From: JAAYGT01 sp050252075
Lineage (GTDB): Bacteria > Pseudomonadota > Gammaproteobacteria > Burkholderiales > Burkholderiaceae_B
Reading direction: 5' to 3'
DNA: 55,103 nucleotides
Assembly (NCBI GenBank): GCA_050252075.1
Contig: JBFWLP010000008.1
Coordinates: 1 to 55,103, forward strand
Below, in pieces: positions 26,450 through 34,077 of this stretch (its first letter is position 1; each line of letters begins with the position of its first letter). A program made the translations under genes and the position numbers. Below the pieces are notes generated by a model that ran no database searches, was not told the origin of the DNA, and saw only the letters and a list, made by a program, of their open reading frames with translations.

Positions 26450-26887
26450 ATGGATGTCACGACAGTTTCAGACAAGCATCGCAGCAAGGCGGTCGCCGCC
26501 TGGTTGGCCTGCGTGGCCGGCGTAATCGGCGCACACGCGTGGTACATGGGGCGCAAGGATGCCCTGCTTTACACAGGCTTTACTGTGCTCATGCTGCTTC
26601 TGGCACAGCTGTATCCAAGCTGGTGGGACAATCCGGCCTTCCTGGCGCTCATCATTCCGTTGACGGCCGGCTATATCGAGGCATTGGTCTACGCCCTGAC
26701 ACCCGACGCAACGTTTGACCGGAAATACAACGCCGGTTCAGTACATATCACCCGAACCGGCTGGAATGCCGTGCTGGCAGCCATTTTTGCAACCCTCATC
26801 GGTGCCATCGTGGTGATGTTTTTTCTTGCCATGATCGTCATGCATGTTTATATCGCCATGGGGTGGCTGGATGGCTACGTATTCTGA
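26450..26887 (+). CDS. TM2-domain-like small membrane protein
   Basis: 145 residues from the ATG at 26450 (MDVTTVSDKHRSK). Two hydrophobic segments near residues 14-60 (AWLACVAGVIGAHAWYMGRKDALLYTGF begins the first; GxHAWYxG resembles the GxHRFYLG turn of TM2 domains), then about two more at 70-90 and 105-135. Probably inner membrane, function unknown. Divergent from ubiH, about 88 bases between starts. Confidence 0.65.
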   Translation: MDVTTVSDKHRSKAVAAWLACVAGVIGAHAWYMGRKDALLYTGFTVLMLLLAQLYPSWWDNPAFLALIIPLTAGYIEALVYALTPDATFDRKYNAGSVHITRTGWNAVLAAIFATLIGAIVVMFFLAMIVMHVYIAMGWLDGYVF

Positions 26888-26955
26888 ACTAAGGGTTGTC
26901 CCGAATGCGTCCTCGGGTTAAACTTGGCGCTTCGTTATTACATAGGAGCTGTGTG

Positions 26956-27024
26956 GTGAATTCAGACCCCGGCGATAGTTGTCGATCGTGTCGCGATCAC
27001 TTTTATTCCAGGTGCGCTGGCTAG
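26956..27024 (+). CDS. Possible Cys-rich 22-codon leader peptide
   Basis: GTG start with AGGAG at 26944-26948, 7 bases upstream. The 22-residue product is MNSDPGDSCRSCRDHFYSRC plus Ala-Gly, with three cysteines, two as CxxC. The stop at 27022-27024 is one base before a terminator hairpin, so a ribosome at the stop would cover it. This is the layout of an attenuating upstream ORF. There is no direct evidence of translation; a chance ORF of this length is quite possible. Confidence 0.35.
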   Translation: MNSDPGDSCRSCRDHFYSRCAG

Positions 27025-27025
27025 C

Positions 27026-27047
27026 AACACTGAAAACAGTGTTTTTT
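27026..27047 (+). terminator. Intrinsic-terminator-like hairpin directly after the mini-ORF
   Basis: AACACTG (27026-27032) pairs perfectly with CAGTGTT (27037-27043) over an AAAA loop, followed by six T. The stem is short and AT-rich, so efficiency is uncertain. It is the only clear terminator between the TM2 gene and the next CDS. It could simply end the TM2 transcript or act as an attenuator. Confidence 0.6.
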
Positions 27048-27216
27048 GCTGCCTGATTCAAGCATAGCTTGTCTGCGCCCTGGGTTGTTTCAGGGCGTGG
27101 AAGTCTACCGGCCGGTTCGGCCAACCTCCCGCCGTTTTCTCTTGTTTGCACCGTGCAGTCGTGTGTCCGGTGCGCGCGCGCCGGCTTGTGCCGCGCGTCA
27201 ATAATGGGGGTGTTGT

Positions 27217-27567
27217 ATGCGGTTATTCAATCTGTTTTTGCGTCGTGCCGGTGTACAGGGTCTTCCCGTACGCGGTCAAACCGCGGTGTCACGGCTAACC
27301 ATCGAGTGTCCCCGCGAGGTGCTCCCCGAACTGCGTCGTCGCATTTACCACGAATTCGACGGGCGGGGCTTGCAGGTGGCGTCGCTCAGTATCGATCACG
27401 CCCAGGCCCGGCATATGGCCAGGGCGTGCATCACGATCCGTTACAACCCCAACGAGCGTCGGGCACTGGTGTCGCAGGCGCGCCAGCTGGGGCAGATTCC
27501 CGGGGTACAGAGCGTTCATTGGGGAACCCGCGCCGCCGTGCGCCCGGCCGCCGTTGCATTAAACTAG
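27217..27567 (+). CDS. Stand-alone MgtC C-terminal/ACT-like domain protein
   Basis: 116 residues, not a firmly recognised family. After a basic N-terminus (MRLFNLFLRRAG), residues 25-105 alternate strands and helices in a beta-alpha-beta-beta-alpha-beta pattern: RLTIECPREVLPELRRRIYH, GLQVASLSIDH, RACITIRYNPNERRALVSQA, and IPGVQSVHW. This resembles the cytosolic ACT-like domain at the C-terminus of MgtC/SapB proteins (which end PGVxxxxW), but the membrane half is absent. GGGGGTG precedes the ATG. It stops 36 bases before ctaG and is probably co-transcribed with it. Function unknown. Confidence 0.6.
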   Translation: MRLFNLFLRRAGVQGLPVRGQTAVSRLTIECPREVLPELRRRIYHEFDGRGLQVASLSIDHAQARHMARACITIRYNPNERRALVSQARQLGQIPGVQSVHWGTRAAVRPAAVALN

Positions 27568-27603
27568 CGGGGTTGGCGCTTTTCGGCTTTTCGGATTCCA
27601 CCC

Positions 27604-28467
27604 ATGATACTGTTAGACTGGCTCACCCCGTGGGAGTTCTCGCCCACGCTCCTGCTCATGTTTTTTCTGGGGTGCTGGCTGTTCATTCGGGGCACCCGTG
27701 TACACAAGGTAACCTTCACACGCCAGCTGTTTTTCTGGCTGGGGGTTGCCTTCCTGTATTTGTCGCTGCACACGCGTGTCGATTACTACGCCGAGCGAAT
27801 GTTCTTCATCCATCGCTTGCAGCATCTGGTGCTTCACCATCTGGGGCCATTGCTCATCATGGGGGCTTATCCGGGCCAGGTCCTGCGTGCCGGCCTGCCC
27901 ATGCCGCTGCGCATCAAGCTGCGTGATTTCCGCGCCGGCCGTATCGGTCGCGCGATCGAAGCGGTGCTTACGAACAAGATTTTTGTTCCTTTCCTTTTCG
28001 TTATTCTGGTGGTTGGTTTTCTGATCCCGGCGGTTCAGTTCTACTCCATGCTCGACTGGCGCTTGTACCGGTTGATGAACTGGTCGGTCGTGATCAGCGG
28101 TTTCATGTACTGGAACCTCATTCTCGACCGACGCCCCAGTCCTCCGGCCGTGCTGTCACCGGGCGGGCGCGTTATCTCGCCTATCGTGACCATGGTGCCG
28201 CAAATGGTGGTGGGTGCCGTCATCACCTTCACCGAATATGATCTTTATCCCATTTTCGATCTTTGCGGGCGGGCGCTGCCGGGCATCAACGCCCTGATGG
28301 ATCAGGCGCTGGGTGGTTTGACCATGTGGATACTCGCGGCGTTCGTCGAGGTATTCGGCCTGTTGTTTGCCCTGGCCACGCTTATGCGTTTGTCTGCCAA
28401 GAACCGTATTCCCAACAGCCGGCATGCGCCGCCTTCCCGGCAACGCTCTCCGGCGGCCGTCGCCTAG
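27604..28467 (+). CDS. ctaG: CtaG/Caa3-type cytochrome c oxidase assembly factor
   Basis: 287 residues, about seven membrane helices, PF09678-type Caa3_CtaG protein. His-rich signature FFIHRLQHLVLHHLGPLLIMG in the third helix and DQALGGLTMW near the C-terminus are characteristic. The family assists assembly or copper delivery for haem-copper oxidases. It is unrelated to the Cox11-type CtaG. No oxidase structural genes are in the window. Six bases precede the protease gene, so they may form an operon. Confidence 0.85.
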   Translation: MILLDWLTPWEFSPTLLLMFFLGCWLFIRGTRVHKVTFTRQLFFWLGVAFLYLSLHTRVDYYAERMFFIHRLQHLVLHHLGPLLIMGAYPGQVLRAGLPMPLRIKLRDFRAGRIGRAIEAVLTNKIFVPFLFVILVVGFLIPAVQFYSMLDWRLYRLMNWSVVISGFMYWNLILDRRPSPPAVLSPGGRVISPIVTMVPQMVVGAVITFTEYDLYPIFDLCGRALPGINALMDQALGGLTMWILAAFVEVFGLLFALATLMRLSAKNRIPNSRHAPPSRQRSPAAVA

Positions 28468-28473
28468 CCTGCC

Positions 28474-29970
28474 ATGCGACCAGGAAAAGGCATCCGGGCT
28501 TTCGGCGCGTTGCTTGCATTTTCTGTCGTGGTGTCATCGGCAGGGCCGGCTTACGCGCAGCCGGTTGGCCTGCCCAGCATGGGGTCGGCATCCGCCGTTG
28601 AGCTGTCACCCGAGATCGAGCGCACGCTTGGCGATGCCATTATGGAGCAGGGCCGGCGCGACCCCACCTACATCTCGGATCCCGATGTCAATCAGTATCT
28701 CACCGATCTGGGCCGTCGCCTGGCCGACAAGGCCCCCGGCGGAGTGGGGCAGCCCATCACGGTTTTCAGCGTGCGCGATCCGCAGATCAATGCTTTTGCG
28801 CTGCCGGGCGGCTATATCGGCATCAATAGCGGCTTGCTGGTAACCGCCAAAAGTGAATCCGAGCTGGCGTCGGTCATCGCGCACGAAATCGGCCACGTCG
28901 CCCAGCGGCACATTGCACGTGGCATGACGCAGCAATCGCAAAGCAGCGGCGTCATGATGGCGGCGCTGGCCGGTGCCCTGCTGGCGGCGCTGGCGGGCAG
29001 TGCAGACCTGGCAATGGGTGTGGCCGCCTTTGGTCAGGCGGCGGCTGTGGATCGCCAGCTGGGTTTTTCCCGGCAGGCCGAACAAGAGGCGGATCGTGCC
29101 GGGTTTGAAATGATGCGGCGCAGCGGCTTCGATCCCGAGGGGGCGGTTCGCATGTTCCAGCAGCTTTCCAACGCGTCGCGTCTGAACGAGGGTATGGGCG
29201 GCAATGCCTACACCAGCACGCACCCGCTGTCGTTGCAGCGCATGTCCGACATGCAGAACCGGGTGGCCCAGGTGGGTCGGGTGAGTCATGACGATTCGCC
29301 CACTTTCTGGTATTTGCGCGCAAAATTGCGGGTGGAGCAGGCCCGCAGCGGTCAGGCCATGCAGTCTGCGCTGGTGGCACTGCGCGAGGAAACCCGCGAC
29401 GGGCGTCGGGCCCTACAGTCGGCGGCCTGGTTTGGCCTGGCAACAGCGGCGTGGCGACGCGGTGACCAGGAAGCGGCCGTTCAGGATATCGAACGCGCCC
29501 GTCAGGCGGCCACTGCCGCATCGCCTGAAATCGAGGGGCTGGCAATTTCGGTGGCGCTTGAGCAGGGAAAAATCGAGCAGGCTCGCCAGGCGTCGGCCAA
29601 TGCCGTGCAACGCTGGCCAAACCGGCAGGCGCTGGCATTGCTGCGTGCCCAGGTATTGCAGAAAGCCGGGCAGGATAAGCAGGCTGTTGCCTTTCTTGAC
29701 GAACGCATCGCCAAATGGCCGGCCTTGCCGCAGTTGTACCAGATGAAAGCGTTCAGTCTGGAGCGACTGGGCGAGGCGGTGGCATCGCGTCGCGCCATGG
29801 CAAAGTATTACGAGTTGGTGGGGGCGTTTCCCACTGCAGTGAACCAGCTGATGCAAGCCCGCGGCCTGAGTAAAGATTTTTATGTGCAATCGGAGCTCGA
29901 CGTGCAAATTCGCGAGCTCAAAGAGCGTTTGCAGGCTCAGCGCGACCTGCTGGAACGATTCAAGTCTTGA
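28474..29970 (+). CDS. bepA: BepA/YfgC-like periplasmic M48 metalloprotease with TPR repeats
   Basis: 498 residues. Signal peptide residues 1-28 with cleavage after AYA. The M48 zinc site is HEIGH at 137-141, with the third ligand Glu205 in RQAEQEADRAGF. The segment NAFALPGGYIGINSGLL precedes it. From about residue 270 the protein is helical TPR (RQASANAVQRWPN, LLRAQVLQKAG). In E. coli BepA degrades or helps assemble outer-membrane proteins such as LptD. The role is inferred from domain order. The gene's last 11 bases overlap the convergent hydrolase gene. Confidence 0.9.
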   Translation: MRPGKGIRAFGALLAFSVVVSSAGPAYAQPVGLPSMGSASAVELSPEIERTLGDAIMEQGRRDPTYISDPDVNQYLTDLGRRLADKAPGGVGQPITVFSVRDPQINAFALPGGYIGINSGLLVTAKSESELASVIAHEIGHVAQRHIARGMTQQSQSSGVMMAALAGALLAALAGSADLAMGVAAFGQAAAVDRQLGFSRQAEQEADRAGFEMMRRSGFDPEGAVRMFQQLSNASRLNEGMGGNAYTSTHPLSLQRMSDMQNRVAQVGRVSHDDSPTFWYLRAKLRVEQARSGQAMQSALVALREETRDGRRALQSAAWFGLATAAWRRGDQEAAVQDIERARQAATAASPEIEGLAISVALEQGKIEQARQASANAVQRWPNRQALALLRAQVLQKAGQDKQAVAFLDERIAKWPALPQLYQMKAFSLERLGEAVASRRAMAKYYELVGAFPTAVNQLMQARGLSKDFYVQSELDVQIRELKERLQAQRDLLERFKS

Positions 29971-31051
29971 GCTCGAAGAATCGTTCCAGGCGCACCGGCA
30001 GCCAGCGCAGGTGTCCCGGGAACGGGCCCGTGACGAAACTGGCATGCCCCCCTTCGGCCGGCTGATGAAGCAGCACGACATCAGAGGCTTCTTCGGTGCC
30101 CGGCAGCGACGCTTCGGGAACGAAGGGGTCGTTTCGTGCATTCAAGACCAGAGTCGGCGTTTGTATCGTTTTCAGGGCCGGTTTGCTTGATGCTTTGGTC
30201 CAGTAATCCAGGGCATTGCGGTAACCGTGCATAGGTGCCGTATAGGCGTCGTCAAAATCGCGCAGGGTTTTGCTGCCGCCCAGGCGATAGCTGTCGATGT
30301 TTCCGGGGAAGCGGCGGGCTTTCTCGTGCATTTTGGCCCGCATGCTTTTCAGAAAATAGCGTGTGTATACCTGCCGCCCCATGCGAGTTTGCGACAGCGT
30401 ATTGCCGCAGGAGACCAGATCCATGGGCACGGATACGGCGGCTGCCGCGTCAAGCCAGCGCAGGTCGGCAGCCTGTTCGCCCAGCGCCTTCAGCATGGCG
30501 TTGCCGCCCAGTGAAACCCCAACCGCGTGCCAGCGCACATTGGGCAACTGGTGGCGAACGGTGTCCAGCATGAACAGGACATCGGCGGTGTCACCCGAAT
30601 AGTAGGCGCGTGCCATACGATTGGGAAATCCCGAGCAGCCCCGGAAATGGGCAATGACCACCACCCAGCCGCGCGCCCGAAAGTGCTGGGCGATAGACTG
30701 TGCGTAGTGGCTGCGGCTGCTGCCCTCCAGACCATGAAACAGAATGAGTGCAGGCGTATCGCGGCTATCGGGCAATGAGGCCCAGTCTCCCGGAGCGATC
30801 CAGCGCTTTGCGCCGGTGCCGTTCAGCCGTGTGTCGCCGGGGGCGGATTCACCCGTGGCGAGCCGGTCGGTGAACAGGCCGGGACCGCTCCAGTCAAAAT
30901 CGATGAAGTCGCCGTCAGGCGTGTTGACCCGGTGCCGCACGAATGAAATGGTGTGGTGATGCGCCGCCAGCGCGCCATAAAGTGTCTGCAGGTTGCCGCC
31001 GGGCAACCAGGCTGGCGCAGGACAGGGCGAGGTGTCAATGCGGGCGACCAC
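29960..31051 (-). CDS. YheT-like alpha/beta hydrolase
   Basis: 363 residues, COG0429-type hydrolase. N-terminal PAWLPGGNLQTLYGAL is diagnostic of the family. The oxyanion region is LILFHGLEGSSRSHY, and the nucleophile elbow GVSLGGN places Ser at 180. The acid is expected in NARNDPFVPE and His near the C-terminus in EGGHASFV. Substrate unknown; relatives act as esterases. A gap of 8 bases separates it from the upstream NTF2-like gene on the same strand. Confidence 0.9.
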   Translation of the reverse strand: MVARIDTSPCPAPAWLPGGNLQTLYGALAAHHHTISFVRHRVNTPDGDFIDFDWSGPGLFTDRLATGESAPGDTRLNGTGAKRWIAPGDWASLPDSRDTPALILFHGLEGSSRSHYAQSIAQHFRARGWVVVIAHFRGCSGFPNRMARAYYSGDTADVLFMLDTVRHQLPNVRWHAVGVSLGGNAMLKALGEQAADLRWLDAAAAVSVPMDLVSCGNTLSQTRMGRQVYTRYFLKSMRAKMHEKARRFPGNIDSYRLGGSKTLRDFDDAYTAPMHGYRNALDYWTKASSKPALKTIQTPTLVLNARNDPFVPEASLPGTEEASDVVLLHQPAEGGHASFVTGPFPGHLRWLPVRLERFFELKT

Positions 31052-31059
31052 GGGGCGGG

Positions 31060-31503
31060 TCAGTGCAAGGTGTCGGGTCTGTCTTGGAGATCAAGCAGAC
31101 CGGCGTCGGAAGGGGCATGCGAAGCGTGGTGCAGCACCATTTTCCAGCCGTTGCGACCCTTCTGGAAAATGTTGGTTGCGTAGCAGTGAGCCGTTTCCTC
31201 GCCGTGTGCGGCCGAAACGGCAAGTTGTTCTATGACCATGTGTACCGAATTCATGAGATTGGTCATGACGAGTGTTTGCATGGGATAAATGGCGACCGGG
31301 CCGGCGGCAAATATCTGTTGCCATGTGGTTTGGAGTGCGGCGTGGCCGATCGTGCGCATGCCGCCGGGGTGAATGCAGACAACTTCGTCGTCGTCGGCCC
31401 AGACACTCATCATCATGGAAAGGTCGGCCTGTCGGATGGCCTCGTAAAAGGCGTGCTCGGCTTCCTGGGGAGTGGTGTACATGGCGTAACCGGTGTCAGT
31501 CAT
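31060..31503 (-). CDS. SnoaL/NTF2-like family protein
   Basis: 147 residues from the first ATG; an internal ATG (MYTTPQEAEHAF) at 31482 would give 140. The cone-shaped NTF2 fold is suggested by EAEHAFYEAIRQADLSMMMSVWADDDEVVCIHPGG at the start (read in parts) and by WKMVLHHASHAP at the end. Members include calcium/calmodulin kinase association-like and ketosteroid isomerase-like proteins of mixed function. The specific activity is unknown. Same strand and 8 bases from the YheT-like hydrolase. Confidence 0.75.
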   Translation of the reverse strand: MTDTGYAMYTTPQEAEHAFYEAIRQADLSMMMSVWADDDEVVCIHPGGMRTIGHAALQTTWQQIFAAGPVAIYPMQTLVMTNLMNSVHMVIEQLAVSAAHGEETAHCYATNIFQKGRNGWKMVLHHASHAPSDAGLLDLQDRPDTLH

Positions 31504-31566
31504 TGAATGGCGGCGTGAGCGGCCGCGATGATGGCCGCGCTGATGGTCGCGTTGAGCGCGTTCGTG

Positions 31567-31779
31567 TCAGTGGCCGTGCGCTTTCTCGCCTTCTTTGAGC
31601 TGGTACCTGGCGCTGCAATAGGGGCAGACGGCCAGGCCGGTTTTGACTGTTTCAATGTAGACCCTGGGGTGCATGCTCCAGAGCGGCGCTTTGGGGCCGG
31701 GGCAATACAAGGGCAGGTCTTTGGCCTCGATGTACACGATCTCGTCTTTGGAAGGATTCTGTGATGAGGTGCTGCTCAT
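31567..31779 (-). CDS. Small zinc-finger (CHCC-type) protein
   Basis: 70 residues from MSSTSSQNPSKDE. Zinc ligands are Cys in PLYCPGP, His in WSMHPRVYI and the pair CPYCSA, in the order C-H-C-C as in the NDUFS6-like zinc-finger family PF10276. The frame is open 27 codons upstream but those overlap the ilvE end region. Located immediately downstream of ilvE on the same strand, a pairing I recall as common in betaproteobacteria. Function unknown. Confidence 0.8.
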   Translation of the reverse strand: MSSTSSQNPSKDEIVYIEAKDLPLYCPGPKAPLWSMHPRVYIETVKTGLAVCPYCSARYQLKEGEKAHGH

Positions 31780-31813
31780 GGTGATTCCTGATTGGGGTAA
31801 TAAGGTAAGGGCA

Positions 31814-31834
31814 GGCCTGCCGGCAAGGCAGGCC
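31814..31834 (-). repeat. Inverted repeat between ilvE and the zinc-finger gene
   Basis: GGCCTGCC (31814-31821) and GGCAGGCC (31827-31834) form a perfect 8-base stem with a 5-base loop, inside the 62-base gap after ilvE. No T run follows on the minus strand, so it is more likely an RNA-stability or processing hairpin than a terminator. Confidence 0.5.
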
Positions 31835-31841
31835 CAGGCCT

Positions 31842-32762
31842 TTATACCGGTGTGAGCCAATGATGGTATTTCGGGTTCTTGCCGCTGACGACGTCGAAAA
31901 AGGCCTTCTGCAAGGTTTCGGTGACGGGGCCGCGCGAGCCTTTTCCGATGACGCGCCGGTCGACTTCGCGTATGGGTGTGACCTCGGCGGCCGTGCCGGT
32001 GAAGAAAGCCTCGTCGGCGATGTACAGATCGTCGCGGGTAAGGCGTTTTGTCACGACGGTGTAGCCGTGGTCTTTTGCCAGCGTGTGCAAGGTGGAGCGG
32101 GTGATGCCGGTGAGTGCCGAGGCAATTTCGGGTTCGTAGATAACCCCGTCTTTCACCAGGAACAGGTTTTCGCCCGCCCCCTCGGCGAGAAAGCCGTCGG
32201 TATCCAGCAGAATGGCCTCGTCGTAGCCGTGATCAAGTGCCTCGGCATTGGCAATGATGGAGTTGGCGTAAGTGCTGGCAACTTTGGCGCGCGGCATGGT
32301 CACGTTGACGTGCTGGCGGGCATAGGAGGAAATTTTGACGCGTATGCCTTGTTTGAGCGCTTCTTCACCCAGGTAGGCTCCCCAGGACCAGGCGGCAATG
32401 GCAATGTGCACCGTGGCCCCCTTGGGCGATACGCCCATTTTTTCGGAGCCGTAAAAAGCCAGCGGGCGAATGTAGCATGACGCCAGCTTGTTATCGCGAA
32501 CCACCTGAAGCTGTGCCTGGTTGATCGTGTCTTGATCATAGGGCATGGGCATTTGGTAGATATGGGCGGAATTGAAGAAACGGCGTGTGTGGTCCTGCAG
32601 CCGGAAAATGGCTGTTCCCAGTTCGGTTTCGTAGGCGCGAACACCTTCGAATACGGCCAGGCCGTAGTGCAACGAGTGCGTCAGCACATGGGTGGTGGCG
32701 TTGCGCCACGGTACGAGCTTGCCGTCATACCAGATGACGCCATCGCGGTCAGACATGGACAT
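31842..32762 (-). CDS. ilvE: Branched-chain amino acid aminotransferase
   Basis: 306 residues. Class IV PLP aminotransferase interconverting Leu, Ile, Val and their keto acids. HVLTHSLHYGLAVFEGVRAY and the PLP-region motifs MPRAKVASTYANS and GFLAEGAGENLFLV are typical of IlvE. GGAGG eight bases before the ATG at 32762 supports the start. Divergent from azlC/azlD, which export branched-chain amino acids, so the arrangement is functionally coherent. Confidence 0.96.
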   Translation of the reverse strand: MSMSDRDGVIWYDGKLVPWRNATTHVLTHSLHYGLAVFEGVRAYETELGTAIFRLQDHTRRFFNSAHIYQMPMPYDQDTINQAQLQVVRDNKLASCYIRPLAFYGSEKMGVSPKGATVHIAIAAWSWGAYLGEEALKQGIRVKISSYARQHVNVTMPRAKVASTYANSIIANAEALDHGYDEAILLDTDGFLAEGAGENLFLVKDGVIYEPEIASALTGITRSTLHTLAKDHGYTVVTKRLTRDDLYIADEAFFTGTAAEVTPIREVDRRVIGKGSRGPVTETLQKAFFDVVSGKNPKYHHWLTPV

Positions 32763-32849
32763 GGGGAATTCCTCCGTTCAACAGGGCTTGATTGTAGCAA
32801 GCCGCGGGGGCTTACAATAGTCGCTTTTTGCGTGTAGGAAGCTGTAGTC

Positions 32850-33593
32850 GTGCTTGCTTCAAACAGAGTGCGCTGGTGGCCGGATGCCAACCAGAAACGC
32901 AGTTTCAAAAATGGCCTTTCCGATGCCCTGGCCGGGCTGATCGCCACAGCGACCTGGGGTTTTGTGACGGGTATTGCCATGGTGAAGTCGGGGCTTACCG
33001 AAAGTATGGCCACCCTCATGACCCTGACCGTGTATGCAGGGTCGGCGCAACTGACCGCCTTGCCCCTGATACAGGCGGGGGCGCCGGTGTGGCTGATTTT
33101 CGCCGCCGGCCTGGTGGTGAACTTGCGTTTCATCATTTTCTCGGCGGCCTTGTTTCCGTATTTTCGTCACCTTCCCTGGTGGCGCCGCCTGTTGCTGGGC
33201 TATTTCAGCACGGACATTGGTTTTGTGGTTTTCATGAGCAAGTACGCCGACGCCAAGGTTCGGGGAACGAATGACCAGCTCTGGTATTACCTGGGCACTA
33301 TTGTGCCCGGCTGGCCGGGCTGGGTCAGCGCCTCGCTGCTGGGAATTTTCCTGGGAGGGGCCGTTCCGGCCGACTGGTCGCTGGAATTTGCCGCCACGCT
33401 GGCGCTGCTGGCGGTGGTCATTCCCCTGATCAAAAGCAAGCCGATGATCGTCTGCATGCTGGTCGCGGCCGTGGTGGCGTGGTTCGGGCAGCCGCTGCCC
33501 TTGCGTCTGGGGCTGGCCGCCGCCGTGGTGGCCGGCGTGGTTGCCGGCCTTCTGGCCGAACGCATGGCGCCGCAACGGCGCAAAAAGGGGTAG
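32850..33593 (+). CDS. azlC: AzlC-type branched-chain amino acid exporter subunit
   Basis: 247 residues, multiple membrane helices. GTG start at 32850 with AGGAAG at 32836-32841. Conserved segments of AzlC (FKNGLSDALAGLIATATWGFV, VYAGSAQLTALPL) are present. With AzlD it should form a two-component exporter of branched-chain amino acids in the inner membrane. The stop overlaps a possible GTG start of azlD in TAGTG. Confidence 0.9.
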   Translation: MLASNRVRWWPDANQKRSFKNGLSDALAGLIATATWGFVTGIAMVKSGLTESMATLMTLTVYAGSAQLTALPLIQAGAPVWLIFAAGLVVNLRFIIFSAALFPYFRHLPWWRRLLLGYFSTDIGFVVFMSKYADAKVRGTNDQLWYYLGTIVPGWPGWVSASLLGIFLGGAVPADWSLEFAATLALLAVVIPLIKSKPMIVCMLVAAVVAWFGQPLPLRLGLAAAVVAGVVAGLLAERMAPQRRKKG

Positions 33594-33598
33594 TGCAC

Positions 33599-33940
33599 AT
33601 GGCTCTGGATTCGACCGATATTTACGTGCTGTCGGCAATTGGGCTGCTCACGCTGTGCAGCATTATTGCCCGCACCACTTATTTTCTGTTCGGTGATCAC
33701 ATACCCCTGTCGGAAAATGTCAGGCAAAGCTTGCGCTATGCGCCGGTGGCGGCGCTGGTGGGTATTATTGTGCCCGAAGTGCTTCCGTACAGTCAGGGGG
33801 CCGGCGCCTTGCTGGGCGTGAAGTTTTTCGCGGTGATCGTGGCCTTTATTGTTTTTTTGCGCACCCGTAATGCGTTGCTGGTCATAGTGTCCGGCATGGT
33901 GGTTTTCTGGCTGCTGAAAGCAATCGCCGTGTTTAATTAA
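33599..33940 (+). CDS. azlD: AzlD-type branched-chain amino acid exporter subunit
   Basis: 113 residues, three to four membrane helices. Contains the LRYAPVAALVGIIVPEVL segment typical of AzlD. ATG at 33599 chosen; GTG at 33593, overlapping the azlC stop, would add two residues. Partner of AzlC and translationally coupled to it. Confidence 0.9.
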   Translation: MALDSTDIYVLSAIGLLTLCSIIARTTYFLFGDHIPLSENVRQSLRYAPVAALVGIIVPEVLPYSQGAGALLGVKFFAVIVAFIVFLRTRNALLVIVSGMVVFWLLKAIAVFN

Positions 33941-34077
33941 CGACACATTGGGCGCATTCGCCCCGGTGGCATGCATGTTTTTCCGGCCGGTATTGGGTAG
34001 TCGGGGTGCGCTGCGTTAAAATACCGCGGTTAAATGGCTGCAGGCGGGGTTTTCTCGCGCAGCGCAAACCACTCTCA

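Larger units (their letters stand above)
26888..27216 (+). promoter_or_regulatory. Structured 329-base leader upstream of the ACT-like/ctaG genes
   Basis: No full-length gene fits here. It holds a possible promoter TTGTCC-N16-TTAAAC around 26900-26925, a 22-codon mini-ORF (26956-27024), an intrinsic-terminator hairpin touching its stop, the hairpin CGCCCTG/CAGGGCG (27076-27097) without a T run, a GGCCG/CGGCC inverted repeat and a GC-alternating CCGG..CCGG segment before the next gene's GGGGGTG. I do not recognise a known riboswitch class. Confidence 0.4.

Noticed and set aside
27069..27926. A long Cys/Arg/Ser-rich frame crossing the leader, the ACT-like gene and ctaG
   Set aside because: Different frame from two well-supported genes, with biased composition typical of an off-frame reading.
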